A DNA stretch of 64,000 nucleotides from Fibrobacterota bacterium. Its GTDB lineage: Bacteria; Fibrobacterota; Fibrobacteria; UBA5070. How positions within the stretch are numbered: position 1 is the first letter of the stretch; each line of letters opens with the position of its first letter. The stretch is taken from assembly GCA_016715065.1 (NCBI GenBank), contig JADKBN010000029.1, positions 372,001 through 436,000 of the forward strand, given 5' to 3'. The translations under genes and the position numbers were made by a program. The notes under the pieces were generated by a model. That model was given only the letters and a program-made list of their open reading frames with translations, had not been told where the DNA came from and ran no database searches. Positions 18,085 to 26,596 of the stretch are shown in pieces.

Positions 18085-20247
18085 ATGATGGAAGAACGAT
18101 CCGATCTACTGGCTCCCCAGCGTCTGGGATTTCTCGATACCGAGATCCTCGAGGCAGCCCGGGAGCTCTCCGATTCAGCTCGGATGACCCTGCACGCGGG
18201 CGATCGGGTCCTGCACGGGACGGTGGCCGAACCCGGCCGGATGCCCGTCGCCGTGGAGTTTCCACTTCCGCTGGATCCGCGACGGATTCCTCGGTGTCGG
18301 ACCTGTGGCATGGTCTGGTGCCGCCATGCGGTTGCTTTGGTCCAGCGTTCCTGGGATCGCGCCAATGGCCAGCCCGATCCAACCGCCGCGACTCCTGCCG
18401 AACTGGTGGTGCGCCCGGAGTCTGCGCCACGGAAGGAATCCTGGTGGGCTCGTCTGACGGAAGACGAAGACCCCCAATGGTACCGGTTGGGACTGGGAAT
18501 CGAAGTCGACGGGCGGAGAGTGGATCTGGTGCCGGTTTTCCAGGAAATCCTGCGCGAACGCTCCCTGGACATCGTGCGCGCCTGGGTGGCCACGGGGCGT
18601 CCCTATCCGATCCGCACCACCGACGGCGTGGTGGGCATTCCCGCCGAACGGATGGTCAGAATCTGTCAAGCTCTGGAGACCATCCTCGATGTGCGAGGCG
18701 CTGCGCGACTGGGGCGGCTGGAAGCGGCGCTGGTGGAGGATTTCGGGATCGAGGAATGGTCGGTGGCGCCCTCGTTGGGCGATTTCCGCGCGCGGCTGCA
18801 GTCGCTCGGGACCGTGGGTCCCCTGGACGAGCCGGAGGGATTGCTCGCGACCTTGAGGCCCTACCAGAAACAAGGGATCGGTTGGTTGCGGTTTTTGTCC
18901 GATCTGGGCTTGGGCGGCATCCTCGCCGACGACATGGGTTTGGGAAAAACCGTCCAGACCCTCGCCCATCTGCTGGATGAACGCTCCCGGGGACGGATGG
19001 CCGATGCCGCCCTGGTGGTGTGCCCCACCAGCCTGGTGACCAACTGGATGCGGGAAGGCGCCAAGCTCGCGCCGAGCTTGCGCATGGTCGCCCATCACGG
19101 TCCGGATCGGCAGGCCCAGGCGCTGTCGCCGCACGCCGAGGTGGTGGTGACTTCCTATCCGCTGATGGTCCGCGATGCGACGTTGCTGGCCGGGCGGAAA
19201 TGGTCGCTGGCGATCTTCGACGAAGCCCATGTGCTGAAGAATCCTGCCGCGCAGGTGGTCCAGGCCGCTCGTCGACTTCCGGTGGGGCGGCGTTTGGCTT
19301 TGACAGGCACGCCCCTGGAAAACCATCTGGAAGAACTCTGGTGCATCCTGGACTTGGCCGTTCCGGGAATCCTGGGAAACCGTACCCGTTTTCGCGAGGC
19401 ATGGCGCAAGCCGGTGGAAGAACGGGGCGACTCCAATCGCGCCAAGGAATTGGGCAGGCGCATCGCGCCGTTTCTGCTCCGCCGCACCAAGTTCGAGGTG
19501 GCCAAGGATCTGCCGGAAAAGACGGAAATTGTTCAGACCTTGGAGTTGCCGGAGCCACAGCGCGACCTTTACGAATCGCTACGGGCGGGAGCCGATCGGA
19601 AGGTGCGCCAGGAAGTGGAGCGCGTGGGAATCGAGCGTTCCGGGGCCGTGGTGCTGGAAGCGCTCTTGCGGCTTCGCCAGTGCTGCTGCGATCCGCGATT
19701 GTTGCCGGAAGGACACTTGCTGGGAGTGAAGTCGGCCAAGACCTCCTGGCTGGCCGAGGTACTGCCGGAGATGATCGAAGAAGGCCGCCGGGTGCTGATC
19801 TTCTCGCAATTCGCCTCGATGCTCCGATTGATCTCCGCCGACATAAAGGAGATGGGGATTTCGCATTCCTTCCTGACCGGCGACACGGTGGATCGGAGCG
19901 CGGAGGTCGATCGGTTCCAATCGGGTCAGGTGCCTGTGTTCCTGCTGAGCCTGAAGGCGGGCGGGAGTGGTCTGAATCTCACGGCGGCGGATACCGTGAT
20001 CTTGTGGGATCCGTGGTGGAACCCCGCAGCGGAAGCCCAGGCGGTGGATCGGGCGCATCGCATCGGGCAATCGCGGCCGGTGTTCGTCTATCGGCTTTTG
20101 GCCTCCCAGACCGTGGAGGAGAGGGTGGCGCTGCTGCAGGAGCGAAAGCGCGACTTGGTGCGCGGGGTGGTGGAAGGTGCGCCGTCGGCGTTGCATCTGT
20201 CCGCGCAGGAACTGCGCGAGTTGTTGTCCCCGATGCCGAGGGCTTAG
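18085..20247 (+). CDS. SNF2-family helicase with SWIM-type zinc finger
   Basis: A 720-residue ATP-driven DNA translocase of the Swi2/Snf2 family. A SWIM-like zinc motif lies at residues 71-81 (C71, C74, C79, H81). The ATPase core has motif I DDMGLGKT at 282-289, DEAH, TGTPLENH, then the C-terminal half with SLKAGGSGLNLT, DPWWNPAAEAQA and DRAHRIGQ. Bacterial SWIM/SNF2 proteins are often ascribed to transcription or DNA repair, but targets are unclear. Two ATG codons are adjacent (18085 and 18088). No obvious partner gene lies nearby. Confidence 0.93.
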   Translation: MMEERSDLLAPQRLGFLDTEILEAARELSDSARMTLHAGDRVLHGTVAEPGRMPVAVEFPLPLDPRRIPRCRTCGMVWCRHAVALVQRSWDRANGQPDPTAATPAELVVRPESAPRKESWWARLTEDEDPQWYRLGLGIEVDGRRVDLVPVFQEILRERSLDIVRAWVATGRPYPIRTTDGVVGIPAERMVRICQALETILDVRGAARLGRLEAALVEDFGIEEWSVAPSLGDFRARLQSLGTVGPLDEPEGLLATLRPYQKQGIGWLRFLSDLGLGGILADDMGLGKTVQTLAHLLDERSRGRMADAALVVCPTSLVTNWMREGAKLAPSLRMVAHHGPDRQAQALSPHAEVVVTSYPLMVRDATLLAGRKWSLAIFDEAHVLKNPAAQVVQAARRLPVGRRLALTGTPLENHLEELWCILDLAVPGILGNRTRFREAWRKPVEERGDSNRAKELGRRIAPFLLRRTKFEVAKDLPEKTEIVQTLELPEPQRDLYESLRAGADRKVRQEVERVGIERSGAVVLEALLRLRQCCCDPRLLPEGHLLGVKSAKTSWLAEVLPEMIEEGRRVLIFSQFASMLRLISADIKEMGISHSFLTGDTVDRSAEVDRFQSGQVPVFLLSLKAGGSGLNLTAADTVILWDPWWNPAAEAQAVDRAHRIGQSRPVFVYRLLASQTVEERVALLQERKRDLVRGVVEGAPSALHLSAQELRELLSPMPRA

Positions 20248-20504
20248 GACCGCTTCGCCTCAGTGGCTTCCGGTGGATGCGGGACGAGGAATCGTGGAGC
20301 CAGAGCCTGAAGGTCTTGGGAGAGGGGTCAGTGGAAACATGGTGTCCTCCTTTGGAGTCCGGCGGGAGAAATCCCCACCTTCGGTCCCCTAGAGAATAGG
20401 GTCGGGCTTGTTGGCTGTGGCCTGGTTTGCACCGCTTCAGATGGATTTTGTGTTGTTCAGGCGGTCAACGGAACCATCGGGGGAACGATGGGGGGAAACC
20501 GAGT

Positions 20505-21626
20505 CTAATTTCTGTTGCCGTATTCCTTCCAACGGCGTTTCCTCCAGGCAGGAGGCGTTTCGTCCCGCTCGAACTCACCGATATCGATCTGGTTAACATG
20601 TCCTTTGTACAGATCGAGCGAGTCTGGTTGCTGTCCCGACTGAAGTTCTCGCAGTTTTTTGCCAAAGTACGGTTCCGAGCGATCTTTGCGCTGCTCGGCC
20701 CTGAAGTGCATGCGCGTGTCGTAATTCCAATAATCGGACATGTGGTTTTCAAACTTGTGGGAGCTACCGGCGGCAAGCTTAGCTAGACGCAGAAATCCAA
20801 GGTGTGCGGTCGAGTCTATAGGCTCGTTGTCGCGAACTTTCCGGATTCTTTCACCATTTTCAGGAAGGGACCGGAAGGCTGCGATCATGTAGGCCTTCGA
20901 AGCGAGTCCGCGACCGAAAGGATCCTCCCGCCCCAGAGCCAGATCTGCATAGGCTTCCAGGAGGATGGGATGGTTCCCGTTTCCGAAGCGCATCATGCCC
21001 AAAATTCCACGAATGGCCTTTTCCCGAGCAGAATCGGACAGTTTTCCCATTCCCTCTTGTTTGGCTACGAACGCGGCATAACCATGTTCGCCTTTGATCC
21101 TCCCGATGTCCTTTTTCGACTTGGCTGGCGCCAGGGGTGAGGTGCGAGATGGGAGGCCTAGAATGTATTCGACAAGCCATTTCTGGTATCGCTCCCGTCC
21201 GAAATGGGCCTCCGGATTGATCTGGAGGGCGGAGTCGATGTAAGGGAGTCCTTCGGAAAAGTTGCCGGAATGGAAGAAGAACGTGCCCATGTTCGCCATG
21301 GTTTCGTAGGCGGGGCCGTACCGGAGTCGTTTGGATTTCATCACCGCGATCGCGGAGTCGTCGCGGTGGAGCTTGTCCAGCGAAACGGCCAGATTATCGT
21401 AATCTGCAGGACTGACTTTGGTGGAGTCTGCGATCCGGTGGAGTGAATAGGCTTTGCGCCAGTGGTGGAAGGTATCGGACCGCACGCTGACCGCGCCCAG
21501 GATCAGCTGGATGTCGTCCGGGAAACCGATGCGCTCCACGTAGATGGTTTCGCTGTCCCAAAGGCAGGCGTACGAGGTTGCGACGGAAATTGTCGATAAA
21601 AGGGTGATCGTGCGGAGGTTGAACAT
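20505..21626 (-). CDS. Exported TPR-like protein, function unknown
   Basis: A 373-residue protein with an N-terminal signal peptide (LRTITLLSTISVATSYA). Helical repeats that look like TPR occupy about 70-150 (AYETMANMGTFFFHSGNFSE, then GLPYIDSALQINPEAHFG). The C-terminal half is charged and has no motif I recognise. The ATG at 21624-21626 has GAGAAG upstream; the longer open frame is less plausible because it hides the signal peptide. It is less GC-rich than its neighbours by eye. No operon partner; 20248-20504 upstream of its stop shows nothing callable. Confidence 0.62.
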   Translation of the reverse strand: MFNLRTITLLSTISVATSYACLWDSETIYVERIGFPDDIQLILGAVSVRSDTFHHWRKAYSLHRIADSTKVSPADYDNLAVSLDKLHRDDSAIAVMKSKRLRYGPAYETMANMGTFFFHSGNFSEGLPYIDSALQINPEAHFGRERYQKWLVEYILGLPSRTSPLAPAKSKKDIGRIKGEHGYAAFVAKQEGMGKLSDSAREKAIRGILGMMRFGNGNHPILLEAYADLALGREDPFGRGLASKAYMIAAFRSLPENGERIRKVRDNEPIDSTAHLGFLRLAKLAAGSSHKFENHMSDYWNYDTRMHFRAEQRKDRSEPYFGKKLRELQSGQQPDSLDLYKGHVNQIDIGEFERDETPPAWRKRRWKEYGNRN

Positions 21627-21873
21627 GGCTTCTCGATCGGGAATGGATGGAGAGGAATGCGACGGATTTGAAAATAGACTCGAATTCGCGATTTTCCCGG
21701 GAAGGCGCTCAAATTCACTCCAACTCGAATTTGTTCCAAGGCACCGCACGCCCTGCCGATCGCTGCTGGAGCTGGTCGCCTCCGGGGATTGGATCCAGAA
21801 GTCGTGTAAATTCGGAATCGGATTCCGGATTTGCACGAAATTCACGGGGAACAGCCTGGCCGGGGGATGAAAC

Positions 21874-21899
21874 GAAAAGGACGACCCGACGGGTCGTCC
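21874..21899 (-). terminator. Rho-independent terminator after ychF
   Basis: On the minus strand a 9-base perfect stem (GGACGACCC with GGGTCGTCC) with a 3-base loop is followed by TTTT. It lies about 40 bases past the ychF stop. Between it and 21627 I see no gene. Confidence 0.82.
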
Positions 21900-21941
21900 C
21901 AAGTGCGCTCTCCGAAGAACGCGGTTCGATGGAGTCAGGGC

Positions 21942-23036
21942 CTAGACGTTGAACAGGAAGTTCAGGATATCGCCGTCCGCCACCACGTATTCCTTGCCTT
22001 CCGAGCGCATCAGGCCTTTTTCCTTGCAGGCTCCCTGGCTTCCGTAGGTCTCGAAATCCTTCCAGCCGATGGTCTCGGCCCGGATGAATCCGCGCTCGAA
22101 GTCGGAGTGGATCACCCCTGCGCAAGCCGGTCCCTTCCAGCCCTTGCGGAAGGTCCACGCACGCACTTCCTGGATGCCTGCCGTGAAGTAGGTCTGCAGG
22201 CCCAACAGCGCGTAGGCGGCGCGGATCACCGTGTCCAACCCGGATTCCTTCAGCCCCAGTTCTTCCAGGAACACGGATTTTTCTTCCGGCTCCAATTGGC
22301 TGAGTTCGGCTTCGATCTTGCCGGAGATCATCACGATGCTGGCGCCTTCCGAGGCGGCATGGGCGCGAACGGTCTCCACATGCTGGTTGCCCGTGTGGAT
22401 CTCGCTTTCCAGCACGTTGCAGCAGTACAGGATGGGCTTGGAGGTCAGCAGTTGCAGCTCGCGGGCGATGGCGGCTTCGTCCTCGGAAAGCTCCACCGTG
22501 CGGGCCGCCTTGCCTTCGTTGAGGGCCACCAGCAGCTTTTGCCAGACTTCCACCGCTGCTTTGGCCTTCTTGTCCTGGCTCTTGGCGGCGCGTTCGTCCT
22601 TGGCCAGACGTTTTTCCACCGAGTCCATGTCCTTGAGGGCGAGTTCAGTGTCGATGATCCCGATGTCGCGGAGCGGATCCACGGAGCCTTCGACGTGCGT
22701 CACGTCGCTGTCCTCGAAGCAACGGACCACGTGCATGACCGCGTCCACCTCGCGGATGTGCGACAAGAATTGGTTGCCCAGCCCTTCGCCCTTGGAGGCG
22801 CCGCGCACCAGACCCGCGATGTCCACGAACTGCATCACGGCCCGCACGATGTTGCGGGGCTTGACCACCTCCGACAAACGATCGATCCGAGGATCGGGAA
22901 CCGTCACGGTTCCGACGTTGGGGTCCACCGTGCAGAACGGATAGTTGGCCGCCTGCGCCCCCGCGTTGGTGATGGCGTTGAAGATGGTGGACTTGCCCAC
23001 GTTGGGAAGTCCGACGATTCCGCATTGAATGCCCAT
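21942..23036 (-). CDS. ychF: Redox-regulated ATPase YchF (Obg family)
   Basis: A 364-residue Obg-family P-loop NTPase that binds ATP and associates with ribosomes. G1 is GLPNVGKS near residues 9-16; G3 is DIAGLVRGASKGEGLGNQFL, the YchF/Obg signature; the TGS domain is the C-terminal third (AWTFRKG, then HSDFERGFIRAE), ending ADGDILNFLFNV. The length matches bacterial YchF. Start: ATG at 23034-23036. It is followed by its own terminator, and the thioredoxin-like gene stops 17 bases upstream of the start on the same strand, so the two may be cotranscribed. Confidence 0.97.
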   Translation of the reverse strand: MGIQCGIVGLPNVGKSTIFNAITNAGAQAANYPFCTVDPNVGTVTVPDPRIDRLSEVVKPRNIVRAVMQFVDIAGLVRGASKGEGLGNQFLSHIREVDAVMHVVRCFEDSDVTHVEGSVDPLRDIGIIDTELALKDMDSVEKRLAKDERAAKSQDKKAKAAVEVWQKLLVALNEGKAARTVELSEDEAAIARELQLLTSKPILYCCNVLESEIHTGNQHVETVRAHAASEGASIVMISGKIEAELSQLEPEEKSVFLEELGLKESGLDTVIRAAYALLGLQTYFTAGIQEVRAWTFRKGWKGPACAGVIHSDFERGFIRAETIGWKDFETYGSQGACKEKGLMRSEGKEYVVADGDILNFLFNV

Positions 23037-23053
23037 AGGGCGGGGAAAGGTAG

Positions 23054-23554
23054 CTACCGCAGTCCCAATTGTTCGATCGCGCGATCCAAGCCTTCCCGGT
23101 CGACTCCTCCGGAAAAGGAAGCGCGCACGATCCCGGCTGTGTCCAGCAAGAAGGTGTGCGGGATGTAGGCGAGGCCCAATTCCATGTGGAGGCGCTCCGC
23201 ACCAGTCGCCAGTTGGTACTCCATTCCCAGCCGGCGAGCCAAGGGCTCCACCAGTTGCGGCTCTTTGTCGACCGACAACGCCACCACCTGGAGGCCTTTG
23301 GGACCGTGGGTCTTGTGGACCCCCTTCAGGATGGGCACCTCCTGCAAGCACGAGGGGCACCAGGTCGCCCAAAACGTCACCAGTGTGACCTTCCCGCACA
23401 GATCGCTCGATCGGATGGTATCCGCGTTCGCAATTGAGGGAAAGGCAAACTCAGGCAGATTTTTTCCGATCCATGGCGAGGTTTCCGATGGTGGGGTATT
23501 GCGACAGCCGGCCATCGCCAGGACGATCATGAGGAGTAAGAGCTTGCAGCGCAT
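23054..23554 (-). CDS. Thioredoxin-like (TlpA/ResA) lipoprotein
   Basis: A 166-residue lipid-anchored thiol-disulfide oxidoreductase. The signal peptide ends in a lipobox-like MAGC at about residue 17. The thioredoxin domain has the active site WCPSC (in FWATWCPSCLQEVP) at about 69-73 and the cis-Pro segment AYIPHTFLLD. It belongs with TlpA/ResA proteins, which reduce or isomerise periplasmic disulfides. The active site is WCPSC rather than the ResA WCEPC. Start: ATG at 23552-23554, which gives the normal signal peptide; a longer frame upstream is open but not family-like. It is divergent from the gene at 23625. Confidence 0.87.
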   Translation of the reverse strand: MRCKLLLLMIVLAMAGCRNTPPSETSPWIGKNLPEFAFPSIANADTIRSSDLCGKVTLVTFWATWCPSCLQEVPILKGVHKTHGPKGLQVVALSVDKEPQLVEPLARRLGMEYQLATGAERLHMELGLAYIPHTFLLDTAGIVRASFSGGVDREGLDRAIEQLGLR

Positions 23555-23624
23555 GGAATGCAAGGTACAAGCCGTGGGTCCGGTGTTATGTTGAGGAATG
23601 TCGAAACCCGTCGTTGGAGGAATC

Positions 23625-24674
23625 ATGCGTCTGTTTTTCGCATCCGCCCTTTTTGTCGCCTCGGTCCATGGCATCGAGATCGTCCCGCCTTCTCCCTACA
23701 TGAGCAGCGAGCCTCCTGCGCAGATGGATACGACCGTCGTCGACCCGATGCGCCGACCCAAATGCCTGGTCGTGGAGCCCGGAATCAAGGAAGCTTGGTA
23801 CGATGGTTGGAACCTGACTTCCGATCAGCCCACCTCCAATCCCCTGGACATCCGCGCCGCGCGCAAGGGACAGCCCACGGTGCGGGTGGAATTCAACGAT
23901 CGTGGCTGGCCGGTCGAGGTCATGTACCACGATGCGGGCCGCAATGTCCGTTGGACCAAGCTTTTGCGCTATCCCGCCACGATCCCTTCCGGTCCGGGTG
24001 ATGTTCCATACACGGTCAATTGGATTTCCAGCCAGGGCAAATCGATTCCGATGGACAAATTGGGAGTGGCCTTCAAATCCACGACATGGAAGGTCGGCAT
24101 GACCAAGTACCAAGTGGGCGACGTTCTGGGCGAACCCCTGATCGTCGAGGTCGGCCAGGGCGGATTTTCCGGCAAGCCGGAAACCCGGGTCTATTCCATC
24201 GACAACAAGGAAGTTCGATTCCGTTTCAACGCCGACAACAAACTGACCGCCCTGCCGGAAGAGGTGAAGGGGATCGCCGGTCCAGCAGCGCCCAAACCTG
24301 CTCCCGTGGTTGCCAAGGAAGAGCCAAAGCCCGTCAAACCGCCGGAACCCGCCCCCGTCAAGGTCGATACCGTCAAGAAGGTCGCGCCTGTACCGGTCAA
24401 GGTGGAGGGACCCACAGTCGACACGACGAAAATGCCCGACGTGCCGGATCCGGTGGCGACCAAGCTGGATACCACCAAGGTCGCGCCTGCGGCGGACACG
24501 GCGGCCAAGCCTGTCAAGAAGATCAAGTGCAAGAAGGGCAAAAAATGCAAGGAGCCCAAGGTGGTGGCTCCCAAGCCAGCCGTGCCAGCTTCCGACACCG
24601 CCGCCGTCAAAAAGCCAAAAGCGAAAAAGACCAAGAAGGTCGCGAAGACCGACTCGGCCAAGGTCGCTCCGTAG
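23625..24674 (+). CDS. Exported protein with Pro/Lys-rich C-terminal half
   Basis: A 349-residue exported protein of unknown function. The signal peptide (MRLFFASALFVASVHG) is followed by a globular region of about 200 residues; its second part (GMTKYQVGDVLGEP, then VYSIDNKEVRFRFNADNKL) resembles SmpA/BamE-like folds only loosely. From about residue 220 the chain is a long, low-complexity Pro/Lys/Val segment rich in APAPVK-like units and ends KTDSAKVAP; such tails often span or bind the cell wall. ATG at 23625 with GGAGG upstream. A terminator follows. Confidence 0.6.
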   Translation: MRLFFASALFVASVHGIEIVPPSPYMSSEPPAQMDTTVVDPMRRPKCLVVEPGIKEAWYDGWNLTSDQPTSNPLDIRAARKGQPTVRVEFNDRGWPVEVMYHDAGRNVRWTKLLRYPATIPSGPGDVPYTVNWISSQGKSIPMDKLGVAFKSTTWKVGMTKYQVGDVLGEPLIVEVGQGGFSGKPETRVYSIDNKEVRFRFNADNKLTALPEEVKGIAGPAAPKPAPVVAKEEPKPVKPPEPAPVKVDTVKKVAPVPVKVEGPTVDTTKMPDVPDPVATKLDTTKVAPAADTAAKPVKKIKCKKGKKCKEPKVVAPKPAVPASDTAAVKKPKAKKTKKVAKTDSAKVAP

Positions 24675-24683
24675 CTTAGGAGA

Positions 24684-24719
24684 CCGGAACGGGCGAAGGC
24701 CCGATCCGGGTTTGTTTTC
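24684..24719 (+). terminator. Terminator between convergent 23625 gene and proS
   Basis: An 11-base stem with one mismatch (24684-24694 with 24699-24709), loop GAAG, followed by GTTTGTTTT. It serves the plus-strand gene; proS ends here in the opposite direction. Confidence 0.75.
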
Positions 24720-26436
24720 AGTCCTGGTAGAACGCTTTCAGGCGGTCCAGGATCTCGCCCTTGGGGAAAAGCTCCATCGCTCCGCCCGAGCGCAATTTCC
24801 ATTCGAAGCAGCCTTGTTCGCGGGATTTTCCGCCCAAGGCCAAGCGGACGGGAATGCCCCACAAATCGGAGTCCTTGAACTTCACTCCGGGGCGTTCGTC
24901 GCGATCGTCCAGCAGACAATCGAATCCGGCCGATTCCAGCTCCTTGGCCAGGGCGACGCAATCTTCCAGGATTTCCGGTTCACGACCCAGCGCCACGATG
25001 TGGACCTGGAACGGTGCGATTTCCTTTGGCCAGATGATGCCGTCCTTGTCGTGGGAATTTTCCACCACGCTTGCGAGCAAACGCCCCACGCCGATGCCGT
25101 AGCAGCCCATGACGGCGGGTTTGATCGACTTGTCGTCGGCCTGGAAGGTGCAACCCAGGGCTTCGCTGAACTTGGTGCCCAGCTTGAAGATGTTTCCGAT
25201 TTCGATACCGCGCACGGCCTTGAGGCGGTGGGTGCCGCCGATTTCCAGCAGGCCTTCCGCTGCCTGGGCCACGTCCACTGGCTCGGTGAAGCGTCCGGTG
25301 CAGGTGAAGTCGCGCCCGAAATTGACGTTGCGCACGTGCATGCCCGCCTCGTTGCCACCTGCCACGAGGTTGGCGCTGACCGGCACGGAAAGGTCCACCA
25401 TCAAAATGCCCGATTTCATGCCCACCGGAGAAGCGTAGCCGGGCACCAGTCCCGCCTCGCGGATCATGTCGTCCGTGGCCGCGAACAGCACGCGGGCCTT
25501 GAGGGCGTTCTTGACCTTCGTTTCGGAGACGTCCAGGTCGCCGCGGATGGCCACGGCGACAAATTCCGGCTTCGGTCCGATCTCCGCACCGTACATCACC
25601 ATCTTGAGCGTGTTCTTGGCCTCGATTCCCAGAAGCTTGGTCACGTCCTCGATGGACGATTTGCTTGGAGTCGGGACCGATTCCGTGGGCAGGGCCTCGC
25701 CGGGGATTCCCTCGCGGGCGAACACGGCGATTTCGGCGTTTGCGCTGTACCCGGTTTCAGGGCAGAGGATCAGATTGTCTTCGCCCATGGGGCTTTGCAA
25801 CATGAATTCGTGGGCCACCTTGCCGCCCATGATGCCGGTGTCGGATTGCACGATCACCGGTTCGATGCCGCAGCGGCGGAAGATGCGCACGTAGGCGTCG
25901 TAGGCGCGCTGGTAGTACTCGTCCAGGCAGTCCTGGTCCTTGTGGAAGGAGTACGCGTCCTTCATGGTGAACTCGCGCACGCGGATCAAACCACCGCGGG
26001 CACGGGGCTCGTCGCGGAACTTGAGCTGGAACTGCCAGAGCATGAAGGGCAGCTGGCGATGGCTGGACAGTTCCTCCGAAGCCACTTGCGTCACGGCTTC
26101 TTCGTGGGTCATGGCCAGCACCATCGGGTGCTGCGAGCGGTCCTTGAACCGCACAAGCTCGGATCCGATCAGCTGGTAGCGGCCGGATTTCTCCCAAAGC
26201 TCCGAGGGTTGCACCAACGGGAGCGACATTTCCTGTCCATCGATCGCCTCCATCTCCTGGCGGATGAGCGCCTCGATCTTGCGGATGGCGCGTTGGCCCA
26301 GAGGTTGGACTGCGTATAGGCCGGAAGCCAAGCGGCGGATGAGCCCGCCGCGGGAAAGCCAGATGTGGCAATCCATCTCGGCATCGTTGGGGGCTTCACG
26401 GAGGGTGCGACCGAAGAGTTTGGAAACTAGCTGCAT
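24718..26436 (-). CDS. proS: Prolyl-tRNA synthetase (bacterial type, with editing domain)
   Basis: A 572-residue class II aminoacyl-tRNA synthetase that charges tRNA-Pro. It has the bacterial ProS layout: class II motif 2 in LKFRDEPRARGGLIRVREF, the YbaK-like INS editing domain in the middle (from TPSKSSIEDVTKLLGI), motif 3 GCYGIGVGRLLASVVE, and the anticodon-binding domain at the end. I chose MQLVSKLFGRTL (ATG at 26434-26436), the usual start of the family; about 95 upstream in-frame codons are not family sequence. It is divergent from the metallopeptidase array, with a 17-base palindrome in the shared intergenic region. Confidence 0.96.
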   Translation of the reverse strand: MQLVSKLFGRTLREAPNDAEMDCHIWLSRGGLIRRLASGLYAVQPLGQRAIRKIEALIRQEMEAIDGQEMSLPLVQPSELWEKSGRYQLIGSELVRFKDRSQHPMVLAMTHEEAVTQVASEELSSHRQLPFMLWQFQLKFRDEPRARGGLIRVREFTMKDAYSFHKDQDCLDEYYQRAYDAYVRIFRRCGIEPVIVQSDTGIMGGKVAHEFMLQSPMGEDNLILCPETGYSANAEIAVFAREGIPGEALPTESVPTPSKSSIEDVTKLLGIEAKNTLKMVMYGAEIGPKPEFVAVAIRGDLDVSETKVKNALKARVLFAATDDMIREAGLVPGYASPVGMKSGILMVDLSVPVSANLVAGGNEAGMHVRNVNFGRDFTCTGRFTEPVDVAQAAEGLLEIGGTHRLKAVRGIEIGNIFKLGTKFSEALGCTFQADDKSIKPAVMGCYGIGVGRLLASVVENSHDKDGIIWPKEIAPFQVHIVALGREPEILEDCVALAKELESAGFDCLLDDRDERPGVKFKDSDLWGIPVRLALGGKSREQGCFEWKLRSGGAMELFPKGEILDRLKAFYQD

Positions 26437-26492
26437 AGTCGGGCAAATGTAGGTCGCCGAGCACCGGTTTGGGAAAGACCCTGTCGTCGGAG

Positions 26493-26509
26493 ATGGACAA
26501 GTTGTCCAT
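26493..26509. promoter_or_regulatory. Perfect 17-base palindrome between proS and the M64 array
   Basis: ATGGACAAGTTGTCCAT has 8-base arms around a central G. It sits in the 160-base divergent intergenic region, 57 bases before proS and 88 before the first peptidase gene, a plausible operator position. No regulator can be named. Confidence 0.4.
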
Positions 26510-26596
26510 AGGGAATCCTCCCACCGGACCCTGGATCTGGCGGTTTGGGGGCAAATTGGAATCGGATCGCTAAGATCGACCCCAGGAGTTTCCGCC

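Noticed and set aside
20248..20504. Possible small gene between the SNF2 gene and the TPR gene
   Set aside because: Only short frames without ribosome sites or recognisable composition are present; nothing is called.
24310..26319. Long plus-strand frame opposite proS
   Set aside because: It starts within another gene in the wrong frame and mirrors proS; no motif is found.
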